Below the pieces are notes generated by a model. It saw only the letters and a list, made by a program, of their open reading frames with translations, was not told the origin of the DNA and did not search any database. 64,000 bases of DNA from Lysobacter enzymogenes (GTDB lineage Bacteria > Pseudomonadota > Gammaproteobacteria > Xanthomonadales > Xanthomonadaceae), in NCBI RefSeq assembly GCF_017355525.1, contig NZ_CP067395.1:3472001-3536000 (forward strand). The letters run 5' to 3'. The stretch's first letter is position 1; every line of letters starts with the position of its first letter. A program made the translations under genes and the position numbers. Of the stretch, positions 54,990-63,502 are shown in pieces.

Positions 54990-56312
54990 TCAACGCGCGT
55001 CCTTCACCACCTCGCCGCCCTTGACCACCACCGGCACCGCTTCGAGCAACCGCACGTCCTGGGTCGGATCGCCGGCAACCGCGATCAAATCGCCCCAACG
55101 CCCGGCTTCGATCAGGCCCACGTCCTTGCGCCCCAGCGCCTGCGCCGCGTCGACGGTGGCCGCGCGGATCGCCTGCGCAGGGCTCATGCCGTAGCGCGTC
55201 ATCAGCGCGAACTGCCTGCCGTTGAGGCCGTGCGGATACACCCCCGCGTCGGTGCCGTAGACCATCTTGACCCCGGCCGCATGCGCGCGGCGGAAGTTCT
55301 CGCGCTGGATGTCGGCGACTTCGCGGTCCTTGCGCAGGTTGTCTTCCAGCACGCCGTTCTTCTTGCCCTCGGCCTGGGTGTAGTCGGTGTTGTAGATGTC
55401 CATCGACAGCCAAGCGCCATGCTGCTTGGCCAGGCGGATGCCTTCCTCGTCGATCAGGCTGGCGTGCTCGATGGTGTCGACGCCGGCGCGGATCGCGTCG
55501 CGGATGCCGGCGGCGCCGTGCGCGTGCGCGGCCACGCGCAGGCCCCACTGGTGCGCTTCGTCGGCGACCGCCTTCATTTCCTCATAGCTCATCTGCTGCT
55601 GGCCGGGCTCGGTGTTGCGCGAGAACACCCCGCCGGTGGCGCAGATCTTGATCACTTGCGCGCCGTATTTGCGCAGCTCGCGCACGCTCTTGCGCGCTTC
55701 CTCGACCGAGTCGGCGTTGTAGGGATTCTTCTGCGCCATCGACGGCGGGAAATAAGTCGAATCGCAATGGCCGCCGGTGGCGCCGAAGGAATAGGCGGCG
55801 GTGACGATGCGCGGGCCGTCGAGCTTGCCCTCGTCGATGGCCTGGCGCAGGCCGACGTCGTTCCAGGCGTCGGCGCCGACGTTGCGCACGGTGGTGAAGC
55901 CGGCCTGCAAGGTCTGTTGCGCGTGCTTGACCGCCAGCACCGACCAGAACCGGTCGTTGAACTGCAGGCCGGTGTAGCCGCCGTAGCTGGGGTCCGAATC
56001 CAGGTGCACGTGCATGTCGATCAGGCCCGGTAGCACGGTCATGCCGGCCAGATCGAGCCGGCGCGCGCCCTCGGGCGCGGCGTCGCCGGCGCGGCCGACC
56101 GCGGCGATGCGGCCGTCGCGGATCACGATCTGCGGGTTGTCGGTCAGGCGCCCGCTGGCGGGGTCGAACAGTTTGGCTGCGGTCACCACCAAGGTCTGCG
56201 GCGCCTGCTGCGCGGCCGCCGGCAGCGCCGCGGCCAACAGCAGCGCCGACAGCGCGCACGCCAAACCGGAACGCGCCGCGCGCGGCGCTCGCGAAATCTT
56301 TTGCTGCATCAT
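54990..56312 (-). CDS. Secreted amidohydrolase (Xaa-Pro/Xaa-Arg dipeptidase-like)
   Basis: A 440-residue metal-dependent amidohydrolase with a signal peptide (SGLACALSALLLAAALPAAA). The TIM-barrel metal motifs are visible: LPGLIDMHVHLDSDP (H-x-H), a likely carboxylated Lys in VIKICATGGVFS, HAHGAAGIRDAIRAG, TIEHASLIDEEG and YGTDAGVYPHGLN (Asp). The ICATGGV and EHAS segments are typical of the imidazolonepropionase-like/Sgx9260 group, whose members cleave dipeptides such as Xaa-Pro. The Met at 56312 (MMQQK) follows GGGGAGA; a Met six codons earlier is also possible. Just downstream of a second amidohydrolase on the same strand. Confidence 0.9.
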   Translation of the reverse strand: MMQQKISRAPRAARSGLACALSALLLAAALPAAAQQAPQTLVVTAAKLFDPASGRLTDNPQIVIRDGRIAAVGRAGDAAPEGARRLDLAGMTVLPGLIDMHVHLDSDPSYGGYTGLQFNDRFWSVLAVKHAQQTLQAGFTTVRNVGADAWNDVGLRQAIDEGKLDGPRIVTAAYSFGATGGHCDSTYFPPSMAQKNPYNADSVEEARKSVRELRKYGAQVIKICATGGVFSRNTEPGQQQMSYEEMKAVADEAHQWGLRVAAHAHGAAGIRDAIRAGVDTIEHASLIDEEGIRLAKQHGAWLSMDIYNTDYTQAEGKKNGVLEDNLRKDREVADIQRENFRRAHAAGVKMVYGTDAGVYPHGLNGRQFALMTRYGMSPAQAIRAATVDAAQALGRKDVGLIEAGRWGDLIAVAGDPTQDVRLLEAVPVVVKGGEVVKDAR

Positions 56313-56391
56313 CGGCACCGATCTCCCCATCGGCGGAACAGTGCGGCGAGTATAGGCACGGCGGCGATGCGCCGCGCCAGTGCAGCGCGGC

Positions 56392-57681
56392 TCAGTAGAC
56401 CGCGCCGTGGCGGACTTTCAGGCGGATCGCGTCGAGCGCCTTCGGCGCGCGCAGGGGATTGTCGGCCAGCACGATGAAGTGGGCCTCGAAGCCTTCGGCG
56501 ATGCGGCCGACGCGCCGCTGCGGGAACAGCAGCGACGGCGTGTGCTCCACCGCCGCACGCCACAGCTGCGCCGGCGGCATCACCTGCAACCCGGCCAGAT
56601 AATCGATCTCGACGCGCACCGTGGCGTCGAAGCGGTCGCTGCCGAGCGCCAGCGGCACGCCGGCGGCGAGCAAACGGCGCAGGTTGTCGCGCTGCAGCGC
56701 GCGCACGCGCTCGAGTTCGGCCGCGTCGTCGCCGGCGAGCAGTTGCGCGGCGTTGGCGGTGGCGATCAGCGGGATCTTGCGCTGCGCGGCGAGGGCGATG
56801 GAGGCGTCGTCGAGGCGATAGTCGGCCTCGCTGCGTCCGTCCCAGATCTGATAGCCCGGCAGATGCGCGAGGATGTCCACGCCGGCCTCGACCGCGACCC
56901 GGAAATCCGCGGCCGATTCGACGTGCGCGGCCACCCGCAGGCCGTCGGCATGCGCGCGCCGCACCAGCGGCGCCAGCAGTTCGGGGCGCAGGCCGTTGCG
57001 GCCGTAATAGCGCGCATCGCCGCGCCGTTCGGGACGCTCGCTGTGCACCAGCACGACCTTGATCAGGTCCGGCCGCGCCGCACGCAGCTTCGGCCATTTG
57101 CGCTCGATGTCGTCGAGCGTGTCCATCACCAGGTAGTCGCGGTCGTGCACGTCTTCGACCGGCCGCAGGCTGCCGTCGGGATTGCTGCGCGCCATCGCCA
57201 GCGGATGGCCGTCGGAGCTGGACACGCAGGCGCTGGCGTAGAGCACGTCCAGCGGCGCGTCCGCGCCTAGCGCCTGTTTGGCCTGGGCGGTGCCGTCGGG
57301 ATCGCCGCACAGCATCGCCGCGTACTGCACGCCGCCGGCGAGGTAGCGTTCGCGGAAGTTGCGCGCGCCCCAGGCGTTCTGCAGGTTGTGGTTGTGCGCC
57401 TCGGCCAGCGGCGGCGTGGCGTAGCCGCCGGCGAGATCGACCACGCGCTCGACCCGCTCAGGGCGCGTGCGGGTCAATGCGCCGTCGACGGCGTACCAAG
57501 TGCCGGCGCGGAAGTCTTCGCCGTCGAACCAATGGCCGTTGCGGAATTCGACGGCGCCTGCGGCTGATGCGGGAGCGATTGCGGTGGAAGCGATCGATAC
57601 CGAAGCCGCGGCCAGCGCGGCGAAAGCCAAACACGAAGCGATCAGATGCGGAACAACGTTGCGGCGCACGAGCTTCTCCAA
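56392..57681 (-). CDS. Secreted amidohydrolase, divergent metal motif
   Basis: A 429-residue amidohydrolase-superfamily protein with a signal peptide (residues 14-41, IASCLAFAALAAASVSIAS and onward). The N-terminal beta-domain GHWFDGEDF and VVDLAGGYATPPLAEAHNHNLQNAWG mark the family, but the first motif is A-H-N-H rather than D-x-H-x-H. Later motifs KVVLVHSERPE (candidate bridging Lys), LRVAAHVESAADFRVAVEAGVDILAHLPGYQ, and LALGSDRFDATV (Asp) keep the other ligands. It precedes the other amidohydrolase by 79 bases and the two may form an operon. Substrate unknown. Confidence 0.85.
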   Translation of the reverse strand: MEKLVRRNVVPHLIASCLAFAALAAASVSIASTAIAPASAAGAVEFRNGHWFDGEDFRAGTWYAVDGALTRTRPERVERVVDLAGGYATPPLAEAHNHNLQNAWGARNFRERYLAGGVQYAAMLCGDPDGTAQAKQALGADAPLDVLYASACVSSSDGHPLAMARSNPDGSLRPVEDVHDRDYLVMDTLDDIERKWPKLRAARPDLIKVVLVHSERPERRGDARYYGRNGLRPELLAPLVRRAHADGLRVAAHVESAADFRVAVEAGVDILAHLPGYQIWDGRSEADYRLDDASIALAAQRKIPLIATANAAQLLAGDDAAELERVRALQRDNLRRLLAAGVPLALGSDRFDATVRVEIDYLAGLQVMPPAQLWRAAVEHTPSLLFPQRRVGRIAEGFEAHFIVLADNPLRAPKALDAIRLKVRHGAVY

Positions 57682-57729
57682 CGGAAACGAGTCCGTAGGA
57701 TGCTCATGCGTCGCAAAGGGTTGCGCGGC

Positions 57730-58662
57730 TCAGCCGAGTTGGTGCAGCTCGAACGCCGCCGCGGGCTGCAACGCCGGCAACAGCCAATGATCGACCAGCA
57801 GGAACGCGAACAGCGCCATCAGGTAGACGATGGAGTAGTTGAACACCTTCATCGCGTACAGCTCGTCCGGCGGGTCCATCAGCTTCCAGGCGTAGTACAG
57901 GAACACCGCGCCGAGCACCAACGCGCCGCCGAGGTAGAACAGCCCGCTCATGCCGGCCGCCCACGGCAGCACCGTCACCGCGACCAGCAGCACCGTGTAG
58001 AACAGGATCTGCCAGCGCGTGTACTGCACGCCGTGGGTCACCGGCAGCATCGGCACCATCGCGCGCGCGTAGTCGGCGCGGCGGAAGATCGCCAGCGCCC
58101 AGAAGTGCGGCGGGGTCCAGACGAAGATGATCAGCACCAGCAGCAGCGCATGCGCCCAGTCCCACTCGCCCTGCATGCCGGTCACCGCGGCCCAGCCCAG
58201 CAGCGGCGGCGCCGCGCCGGCGATGCCGCCGATGACGATGTTCTGCGGCGTGGCGCGCTTGAGGTAGACGGTGTAGACCACCGCGTAGCCGATCAGCGAG
58301 GCGAAGGTCAGCAACGCGGTGATCACGTTGACCCACAGCACCAGGATCGTCATCGACAACGCCGCCAGCGCCAGCGCGAATATCAACGCCTGGCGCGGCG
58401 TGACCTGGCCGGCGACGATCGGCCGCCACGAGGTGCGCGCCATCTTCGCGTCGATGCGCGAATCCAGCAGCTGATTGATCGCCGCGGCCGACGACGCCGC
58501 CAGCCAGATGCCGAGGAAGCCGAGGATCGACTGCCGCGCCGGCGGCCAGCCCGGCACCGCCATGAACATGCCGACGATGGCGGTGAACACGATCAGCGCG
58601 ACCACGCGCGGCTTGGTCAGGTCCCAGTACTGCTTGGCGGTGGGTCGCGGCGCGGCGCTCAT
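57730..58662 (-). CDS. ctaB: Protohaem IX farnesyltransferase (haem O synthase)
   Basis: A 310-residue inner-membrane prenyltransferase that adds a farnesyl group to haem B, making haem O. It has the UbiA-family Asp-rich motif [19 protein letters not shown] (N-x2-x-D-x3-D) and the second motif [27 protein letters not shown], plus about nine hydrophobic segments. The start codon at 58662 shares a base with the ctaA stop codon (TGATG), so the haem A pathway genes are coupled: CtaB makes haem O, CtaA oxidises it to haem A for the oxidase. Also known as cyoE. Confidence 0.96.
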   Translation of the reverse strand: MSAAPRPTAKQYWDLTKPRVVALIVFTAIVGMFMAVPGWPPARQSILGFLGIWLAASSAAAINQLLDSRIDAKMARTSWRPIVAGQVTPRQALIFALALAALSMTILVLWVNVITALLTFASLIGYAVVYTVYLKRATPQNIVIGGIAGAAPPLLGWAAVTGMQGEWDWAHALLLVLIIFVWTPPHFWALAIFRRADYARAMVPMLPVTHGVQYTRWQILFYTVLLVAVTVLPWAAGMSGLFYLGGALVLGAVFLYYAWKLMDPPDELYAMKVFNYSIVYLMALFAFLLVDHWLLPALQPAAAFELHQLG

Positions 58663-59825
58663 CACGGCTCCGGCGTGCGCAGGCGCGCGAGCAGGGACAC
58701 CAGGGCGAACAACAGCAGCGCGGCGCCGCCGTTGTGCGCCACCGCGACCGCCAGCGGCAGGCCGAGCTTGACGTTGGCGATGCCCAGGCCGATCTGCAAC
58801 AGCAGCAACGCGCCCAGCAATGTGGCCCAGCCGCGCAGGCCCGGCGTGCGCAGCAGCTTGACCGTCAGCGCCAGCAGCGACACGAACACGATGCCGGCCA
58901 TGACCCGGTGCGCGAGCTGGATCGCGATGCGCGCCTCGCCGTCGAGGATGCCGCCTTCGTAGTCCACGCCGATGCCGCGCCACAGCACGAAGGCTTCGCC
59001 GAAGTCGTGGCGCGGCCACCACTGGCCGACGCAGGTCGGAAAATCGTTGCCGCAGGCCAGCGCGGCGTAGTTGGCGCTGGTCCAGCCGCCGAGCGCGATC
59101 TGCACGGTCAGCACGCCGATGCCGGCGAGCACCCAGCCGCGCAGCCGCGCCGCGTCGGCGAGCCGGATCGGCTGGTGGGTCGCGCGCCACGCGGTCCACA
59201 CCAGCAGCGAGAACGTCAGCAGGCCGCCGAGCAGATGCGCCATCACCACCACGGGCTTGAGCAGCCAGGTCACCGTCCACATGCCGAGCAAGGCCTGGAA
59301 GATGATGACCGCGAGGGTGATCGCCGACACCCGCGACAGGTCGGTGTTGCTCCAGCGCGCGGCCGCGGCGATCAGGATCGCTTCGCCGACGATCGCCAGC
59401 GCCGATGCGGCGACGTGCTGGCCCTTCATGTACAGCGGAATGCCGATCGCGACCAGCAGCGAGGCCAGCGCGATCTGCATCATGCCCTTGCTGCGCCGGC
59501 GCGCCGACACCAGCGCCAGGGTCAGCACCAGCACGCCGAGCAGGCCGGCGATCATGCGGTGGAACTGCTCGCGCCAGGCCTTGTGCACTTCGACCGGGCG
59601 GATCTGGGTGGCGACGTGGTCGACGGCCTGGTGCGGGTCGGTCGGCCACGCGGCGCGGCCGTAGCAGGTCGGCCAGTCGGGGCAGCTCAGGCCGGCGTTG
59701 GACAGGCGCACGAACGCGCCGAACACGATCACGCACAGGGCCAGCGCCACCGCCAGCCAGGCGATGCGGTGGAAATTCTTGTACAGCCCGGAACTGCTCA
59801 GGCCGGTAAGGCTGGATACGCTCAT
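58662..59825 (-). CDS. ctaA: Haem A synthase (COX15/CtaA)
   Basis: A 387-residue inner-membrane enzyme that converts haem O to haem A. It has eight hydrophobic segments in two four-helix halves, with conserved segments [74 protein letters not shown] and [15 protein letters not shown], which hold the haem-binding histidines. The CPDWPTC and CGNDFPTC pairs are the extracytoplasmic Cys pairs of this type. Directly upstream of ctaB with overlapping codons, in the cytochrome oxidase cluster. Confidence 0.96.
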   Translation of the reverse strand: MSVSSLTGLSSSGLYKNFHRIAWLAVALALCVIVFGAFVRLSNAGLSCPDWPTCYGRAAWPTDPHQAVDHVATQIRPVEVHKAWREQFHRMIAGLLGVLVLTLALVSARRRSKGMMQIALASLLVAIGIPLYMKGQHVAASALAIVGEAILIAAAARWSNTDLSRVSAITLAVIIFQALLGMWTVTWLLKPVVVMAHLLGGLLTFSLLVWTAWRATHQPIRLADAARLRGWVLAGIGVLTVQIALGGWTSANYAALACGNDFPTCVGQWWPRHDFGEAFVLWRGIGVDYEGGILDGEARIAIQLAHRVMAGIVFVSLLALTVKLLRTPGLRGWATLLGALLLLQIGLGIANVKLGLPLAVAVAHNGGAALLLFALVSLLARLRTPEP

Positions 59826-59907
59826 TGCTTTGGCTTGGTCTCGCTAAAGGGCGCCGCGCGCTCGGCAGCGGCGCCGGGCGCCCGCCACGGGCCGCGCCGG
59901 CCCGTCG

Positions 59908-60483
59908 TTACATCAGTTTCAGCAGCCGGCTCAGGTCGCTGCGCAGCCCGCCGGGTTGGAAGCCGGGAGCGTAGCGCAGAATCGCGAAGCCGTTCGGGTC
60001 GATCACGTAGACCGGGGTCCCGGCCGGGTCGTTCAGGCGCGGCAGGCGCTCGCGCAGTTGCGGCGCGTCGGCGAGCACGCGCAGCGAGGCCGGGCGCGCC
60101 GCGCCGGCCGGCGGTTCGCCGAGCCACAGGATGTCGACCTGGTCGGCGTCCTTGCCGAACAGCTGCCATACCGTGTCGAGCTCGTGCGACAACTTGACGC
60201 ATTCCTGCGCGCAGCCCGGCGCCGGCGCCACCACGATGCGCCAGACCCGCGCGCCGGGGTTCCACGGGTACGGCTTGCCGTCGGCCAGCGCCGGCTCGAA
60301 CCGGCGCAGGTCGGGCTTGGGCTCGAGCAGCTCGCCGTTCTGGCGGTTGATCGCCGGATGCCGGTCGGTGAAGCGCATGACCCCGGCGACCAGCATCGGC
60401 ACGAAGAAGAACGCGGCGATCAGCACCAGGGTCAGGCGGTTGCGGTTGCGCTGGGCGTCGGTGACGGGCGCGGGTGTACTCAT
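59908..60483 (-). CDS. Membrane-anchored SCO-like/thioredoxin-fold protein of the cox cluster
   Basis: A 191-residue protein with one N-terminal membrane segment (RLTLVLIAAFFFVPMLVAGVM) and a periplasmic domain. The region WRIVVAPAPGCAQECVKLSHELDTVW has a C-x3-C pair placed as in SCO copper chaperones, and GTPVYVIDPNGFAILRYAPGF resembles the end of a thioredoxin-type fold. The distal His that SCO proteins need for copper binding is not seen. It overlaps the surf1 stop codon (ATGA) and precedes ctaA. A role in oxidase assembly is likely from location; direct copper transfer is doubtful. Confidence 0.75.
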   Translation of the reverse strand: MSTPAPVTDAQRNRNRLTLVLIAAFFFVPMLVAGVMRFTDRHPAINRQNGELLEPKPDLRRFEPALADGKPYPWNPGARVWRIVVAPAPGCAQECVKLSHELDTVWQLFGKDADQVDILWLGEPPAGAARPASLRVLADAPQLRERLPRLNDPAGTPVYVIDPNGFAILRYAPGFQPGGLRSDLSRLLKLM

Positions 60484-61211
60484 CGGTCGGCTCCGCGGCG
60501 CGGGCGCCGGAAAGTCAAAATCAGCGCGGTGGCCAGCACCGCCGCGGCGAGTGCGAACCACTGCAGGGAATAGCCGCGGTGCTTGTCCGGCGGCAAGGTG
60601 TTGCTGAGCAGTTCCAGATCGCGGTCGTAGCCGAGCGGCAACGCCGGATCCAGGCGCAGCACGCGCGGCGCCAGCGGCGCCGGCAGGCCGAGCGCGGCGG
60701 CGATCGCGCGGGTGTCGACGCGGGTCAGCAGCCAGCCCTGGCCTTCGCGGCCGATGCCGGGGCCGAGCGGAATGCCGACCGACGGCGGCGCGCTGAGCAA
60801 GCCGCGCAATGCCAGTTCGCCCTCGGGCTTGGGCACCGCCGGAAATTTGCGCTCGCCGCCGAGCGGCAGCCAGCCCAGATCGACCAGCAAGGGCTCGCCG
60901 CCGTCGGGCAGGAACAGCCGGTACGCGCGCACGCCGGCGCGGCCGCCGCGCTGCTGGTTGTCGAGCAGCAGCGCGCCGCGCGGATCGAAACGGCCCTGGC
61001 CCGCGGCCCAGTCGTAGGCGTGCGCGCGCTGCGGATCGGCCGCGCGCGACAGCGGCTGCGGCACGCGTTCGGACAGCACCTGCGCGGCGGCATCGAGCAT
61101 CGCCTGCTTCTCCACCGCGCGCCGCGCCTGCCACAGGCCGAGGTTGGCGAACAGCGCGATCGCCGCCAGCGCCAGGCTCCAGCCGAACAGCAGGTTGCCG
61201 CGACGGCTCAC
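60480..61211 (-). CDS. SURF1-family cytochrome oxidase assembly protein
   Basis: A 243-residue protein with membrane segments at both ends (LLFGWSLALAAIALFANLGLWQARRA and YSLQWFALAAAVLATALILTFR), the defining SURF1 topology, and the conserved GLWQARRAVEK and GRFDPRGALLLDNQQRGGRAG stretches. SURF1 proteins help insert haem a into subunit I of cytochrome oxidase. The start is a GTG at 61211 behind GGGG. Its stop overlaps the ATG of the SCO-like gene. Divergent, with a 66-base gap, from the small twin-membrane-span gene at 61278. Confidence 0.93.
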   Translation of the reverse strand: MSRRGNLLFGWSLALAAIALFANLGLWQARRAVEKQAMLDAAAQVLSERVPQPLSRAADPQRAHAYDWAAGQGRFDPRGALLLDNQQRGGRAGVRAYRLFLPDGGEPLLVDLGWLPLGGERKFPAVPKPEGELALRGLLSAPPSVGIPLGPGIGREGQGWLLTRVDTRAIAAALGLPAPLAPRVLRLDPALPLGYDRDLELLSNTLPPDKHRGYSLQWFALAAAVLATALILTFRRPRRGADR

Positions 61212-61277
61212 CCCAAGCTCCCGGCGTGCTGCGATAATCCCGCCTTCGCACCCACGCGCGCGCCGCCCGAGGCTTCG

Positions 61278-61508
61278 ATGAGCCAAGAACTGAAAATCCT
61301 GCTGGTGGTGGCGTTCCTGGCGGTCATCCTGTGGAACCTGGGAGCGGGCCTCTACTACATGCTGGTGGACAAGGGTCAGAGCAAACGCACGGTCAACGCC
61401 TTGACCCGGCGCATCGCGCTGTCCGTCGCGCTGATCCTGCTGGTAATCCTGGGCATCTGGATGGGCTGGATCACGCCGCACGGCGTGGGCTCCAATCCCC
61501 CGCACTGA
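61278..61508 (+). CDS. Twin-transmembrane-span protein, DUF2909
   Basis: A 76-residue protein with two membrane segments: ILLVVAFLAVILWNLGAGLYYMLVD and IALSVALILLVILGIWMGWI, joined by a KGQSKRTVNALTRR loop. This matches the DUF2909 family of small proteins found in cytochrome oxidase clusters of gammaproteobacteria. It is the only plus-strand gene within the cluster. It is convergent with ctaE, across a terminator. A role in oxidase assembly is suggested only by location. Confidence 0.85.
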   Translation: MSQELKILLVVAFLAVILWNLGAGLYYMLVDKGQSKRTVNALTRRIALSVALILLVILGIWMGWITPHGVGSNPPH

Positions 61509-61587
61509 GCCCGGCCGGCCGTGGGGCCTGCGAACACCGGACCGCTATTGTCGCCCGTTCGCGGCGCCGCCGCGATGCGGCGGCCGG

Positions 61588-61640
61588 TCGCTCGTGCGGG
61601 AGGGCCTTCAGGCCCGACGCTTTCCGCTCGGATCGCCGCG
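61588..61640. repeat. Family 3 repeat, GGCCTTCAGGCCCGACGC copy
   Basis: The 240-base gap 61509-61748 between the DUF2909 and ctaE genes holds a copy of the short motif seen at 2530 and 39088: GGGAGGGCCTTCAGGCCCGA, then CGCTTTCCGCTCGGATCGCC. GGGCCTTCAGGCCC is a near-perfect dyad. Confidence 0.55.
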
Positions 61641-61689
61641 AACTGAAGCAAGCGCCCCGGGCCCCGAGCCTCGCAAGAACCCTGCCCTC

Positions 61690-61727
61690 GTCAAAAAACG
61701 AAAGGCCGGCCACCGGGCCGGCCTTTC
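61690..61727 (-). terminator. Intrinsic terminator of ctaE
   Basis: A 10-base stem, AAAGGCCGGC at 61701-61710 against 61717-61726, with a 6-base loop. Read on the minus strand it is followed by CGTTTTTTGACG, a good U-run, 22 bases after the ctaE stop codon. Ends the ctaD-ctaG-ctaE transcript. Confidence 0.85.
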
Positions 61728-61748
61728 TTGCGATCGCGTCGCCCGCGC

Positions 61749-62627
61749 TTACAGCACGTAGACGAACAGGAACAGGCCCAGCCACACCACGTCGACGAAG
61801 TGCCAGTACCAGGCCACCGCTTCGAACGCGAAGTGGTTGTCCTTGTCGAAATGGCCCTTCAGGCAGCGGAACCAGATGATCGCCAGCATGATCGTGCCGA
61901 GGGTCACGTGCAGGCCGTGGAAGCCGGTCAGCATGAAGAAGGTCGAGCCGTAGATGCCCGAACCCAGGGTCAGGTTCAGCTCGGTGTAGGCGTGGATGTA
62001 CTCCTCCGCCTGGAAGAACAGGAACAGGCAGCCCAGCAGCACGGTCGCGCCGAGCCAGAACAGCAGCGCCTTGCGGTGGCCGCCCTTGAGCGCGTGGTGC
62101 GCGGCGGTCACGGTGGTGCCCGAGGTCAGCAGGATCAGGGTGTTGATCAGCGGCAGGCCCCAGGCCGGAATGGTCTGGAAGTGGCCGCCGACGCCGGCCG
62201 GGCCCGAGCTCGGCCACGCCGCGCTGAATTCCGGCCACAGCAGGCTGTTGGTCATCACCCCGTCGCCTTCGCCGCCGAGCCACGGCAACGCGAGCGTGCG
62301 GGCGTAGAACAGCGCGCCGAAGAACGCGGCGAAGAACATCACTTCGGAGAAGATGAACCAGATCATCCCCATCCGGAACGACACGTCGACCTGCTTGTTG
62401 TAGTTGCCGCGCACCGACTCGCGGACCACGTCGCCGAACCAGCCGAACAGCACCGCGATCATCATCGCCACGCCGACGAAGAAGGTGGGCTTGCCCCAGC
62501 TGACTTCGTTGAGCCAGTTGGCCACGCCGATCATCAGGGTGAACAGTCCGATCGAACCGAGGAACGGCCAGCGGCTGCTATGCGGGACGTAGTAGATGTT
62601 GGCGTCTGGCGTGTGCGCTTGGCCCAT
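61749..62627 (-). CDS. ctaE: Cytochrome c oxidase subunit III
   Basis: A 292-residue inner-membrane subunit with seven hydrophobic segments. The N-terminus is YYVPHSSRWPFLGSIGLFTLMIG; characteristic motifs are FRMGMIWFIFSEVMFFAAFFGALFYAR (conserved Glu), TVTAAHHALKGGH, YIHAYTELNLTLGSGIYGSTFFMLTGFHGLHV, and AVAWYWHFVDVVWLGLFLFVYV at the end. Subunit III stabilises the core and the proton-uptake path. Lies 35 bases after ctaG; the last gene of the operon before the terminator. Also called coxC. Confidence 0.97.
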   Translation of the reverse strand: MGQAHTPDANIYYVPHSSRWPFLGSIGLFTLMIGVANWLNEVSWGKPTFFVGVAMMIAVLFGWFGDVVRESVRGNYNKQVDVSFRMGMIWFIFSEVMFFAAFFGALFYARTLALPWLGGEGDGVMTNSLLWPEFSAAWPSSGPAGVGGHFQTIPAWGLPLINTLILLTSGTTVTAAHHALKGGHRKALLFWLGATVLLGCLFLFFQAEEYIHAYTELNLTLGSGIYGSTFFMLTGFHGLHVTLGTIMLAIIWFRCLKGHFDKDNHFAFEAVAWYWHFVDVVWLGLFLFVYVL

Positions 62628-62662
62628 GGCGGCGTTCCGTAGTCAGGTGGTGCGAAGCCAAC

Positions 62663-63298
62663 TCAAGGCGCGGCCAGCGGCGAGGACGGGGTCTTGGAGA
62701 CCGCGCCTTGCTGCAGCCGTGCGGTGAGCACGTCGTTCTTGAAGAAAGTGTAGGACAGGGTGATGGTTTCGACGCCGGCCGGCAGGTTCGGGTCGACGAT
62801 GAAACGCACCGGCATCTCGCGCGACTCGCCCGCTTGCAGGGTTTGCGCGGTGAAGCAGAAGCATTCGGTCTTGTTGAAGTAGCCCGACGCGCGCGCCGGC
62901 GCCACCGACGGCGAGGCGCTGCCGACGATCGGACGGTCGCTGGTGTTGCGCGCGTAGTACGTGGTTTCGTACTGCTCGCCCGGGCGCACCTTCATGCTGA
63001 CCGCGTGCGGGCGGAACTCCCACGGCAATTTGGAATTGACGCTGCCGTCGAACTGCACGGTGACGATGCGGTCGCTGACCGCATGGCCGCCGCGGTCGGC
63101 CTCGGCCACGCCGCGTTCCAGGCGGATGCCGAACACCTTCTCGCAGGCGATGCGGTACAGCGGCACCAGGGCGAAGGTGAAGGCGAACGCGCCGAGCGCC
63201 ACGCCGATCATGACCTTGGTCATCTTCGGCGAGGCCTGCCGGCGGACCTCGGCGAGGTCCTGCGGCTGCGCCGGTTGCGGATCGCGCGCGTCGCTCAT
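62663..63298 (-). CDS. ctaG: Cytochrome c oxidase assembly protein CtaG/Cox11
   Basis: A 211-residue membrane-anchored copper chaperone that supplies the Cu(B) site of subunit I. A single membrane span ([24 protein letters not shown]) is followed by a periplasmic Ig-like domain with the copper-binding [17 protein letters not shown] motif (C-x-C) and [23 protein letters not shown] near the end. ATG at 63298 overlaps the stop codon of the small upstream gene (ATGA). Confidence 0.96.
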   Translation of the reverse strand: MSDARDPQPAQPQDLAEVRRQASPKMTKVMIGVALGAFAFTFALVPLYRIACEKVFGIRLERGVAEADRGGHAVSDRIVTVQFDGSVNSKLPWEFRPHAVSMKVRPGEQYETTYYARNTSDRPIVGSASPSVAPARASGYFNKTECFCFTAQTLQAGESREMPVRFIVDPNLPAGVETITLSYTFFKNDVLTARLQQGAVSKTPSSPLAAP

Positions 63299-63438
63299 CG
63301 CCCCGCTCCGAAGCCGAACACGCCGCCGAGGATGAACAGCACGTACACCGCGACCGCGATCGCGCCGACCCAAAACGCGGTCCGCCGCGCGGCCGAGCGG
63401 CGCTGGGCGAGGTCCTGCGGCTGTTGGATCGGAGTCAT
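63295..63438 (-). CDS. Small membrane protein of cytochrome oxidase cluster
   Basis: A 47-residue protein: [20 protein letters not shown], then a single membrane span [20 protein letters not shown] and a short FGFGAGR tail. It starts at 63438 behind GGCAGGC and its TGA overlaps the ctaG ATG, so it is translated with ctaG. Small one-span proteins at this position, between ctaD and ctaG, are common in proteobacterial oxidase operons and often called cytochrome oxidase small assembly protein. Its role is unproven. Confidence 0.8.
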   Translation of the reverse strand: MTPIQQPQDLAQRRSAARRTAFWVGAIAVAVYVLFILGGVFGFGAGR

Positions 63439-63502
63439 GCCTGCCTCCCGCGTGTAAGCGCCGGCGCCGCCGCGGCCGTTACGGCCGTGGCGGCGGCTGC
63501 GA

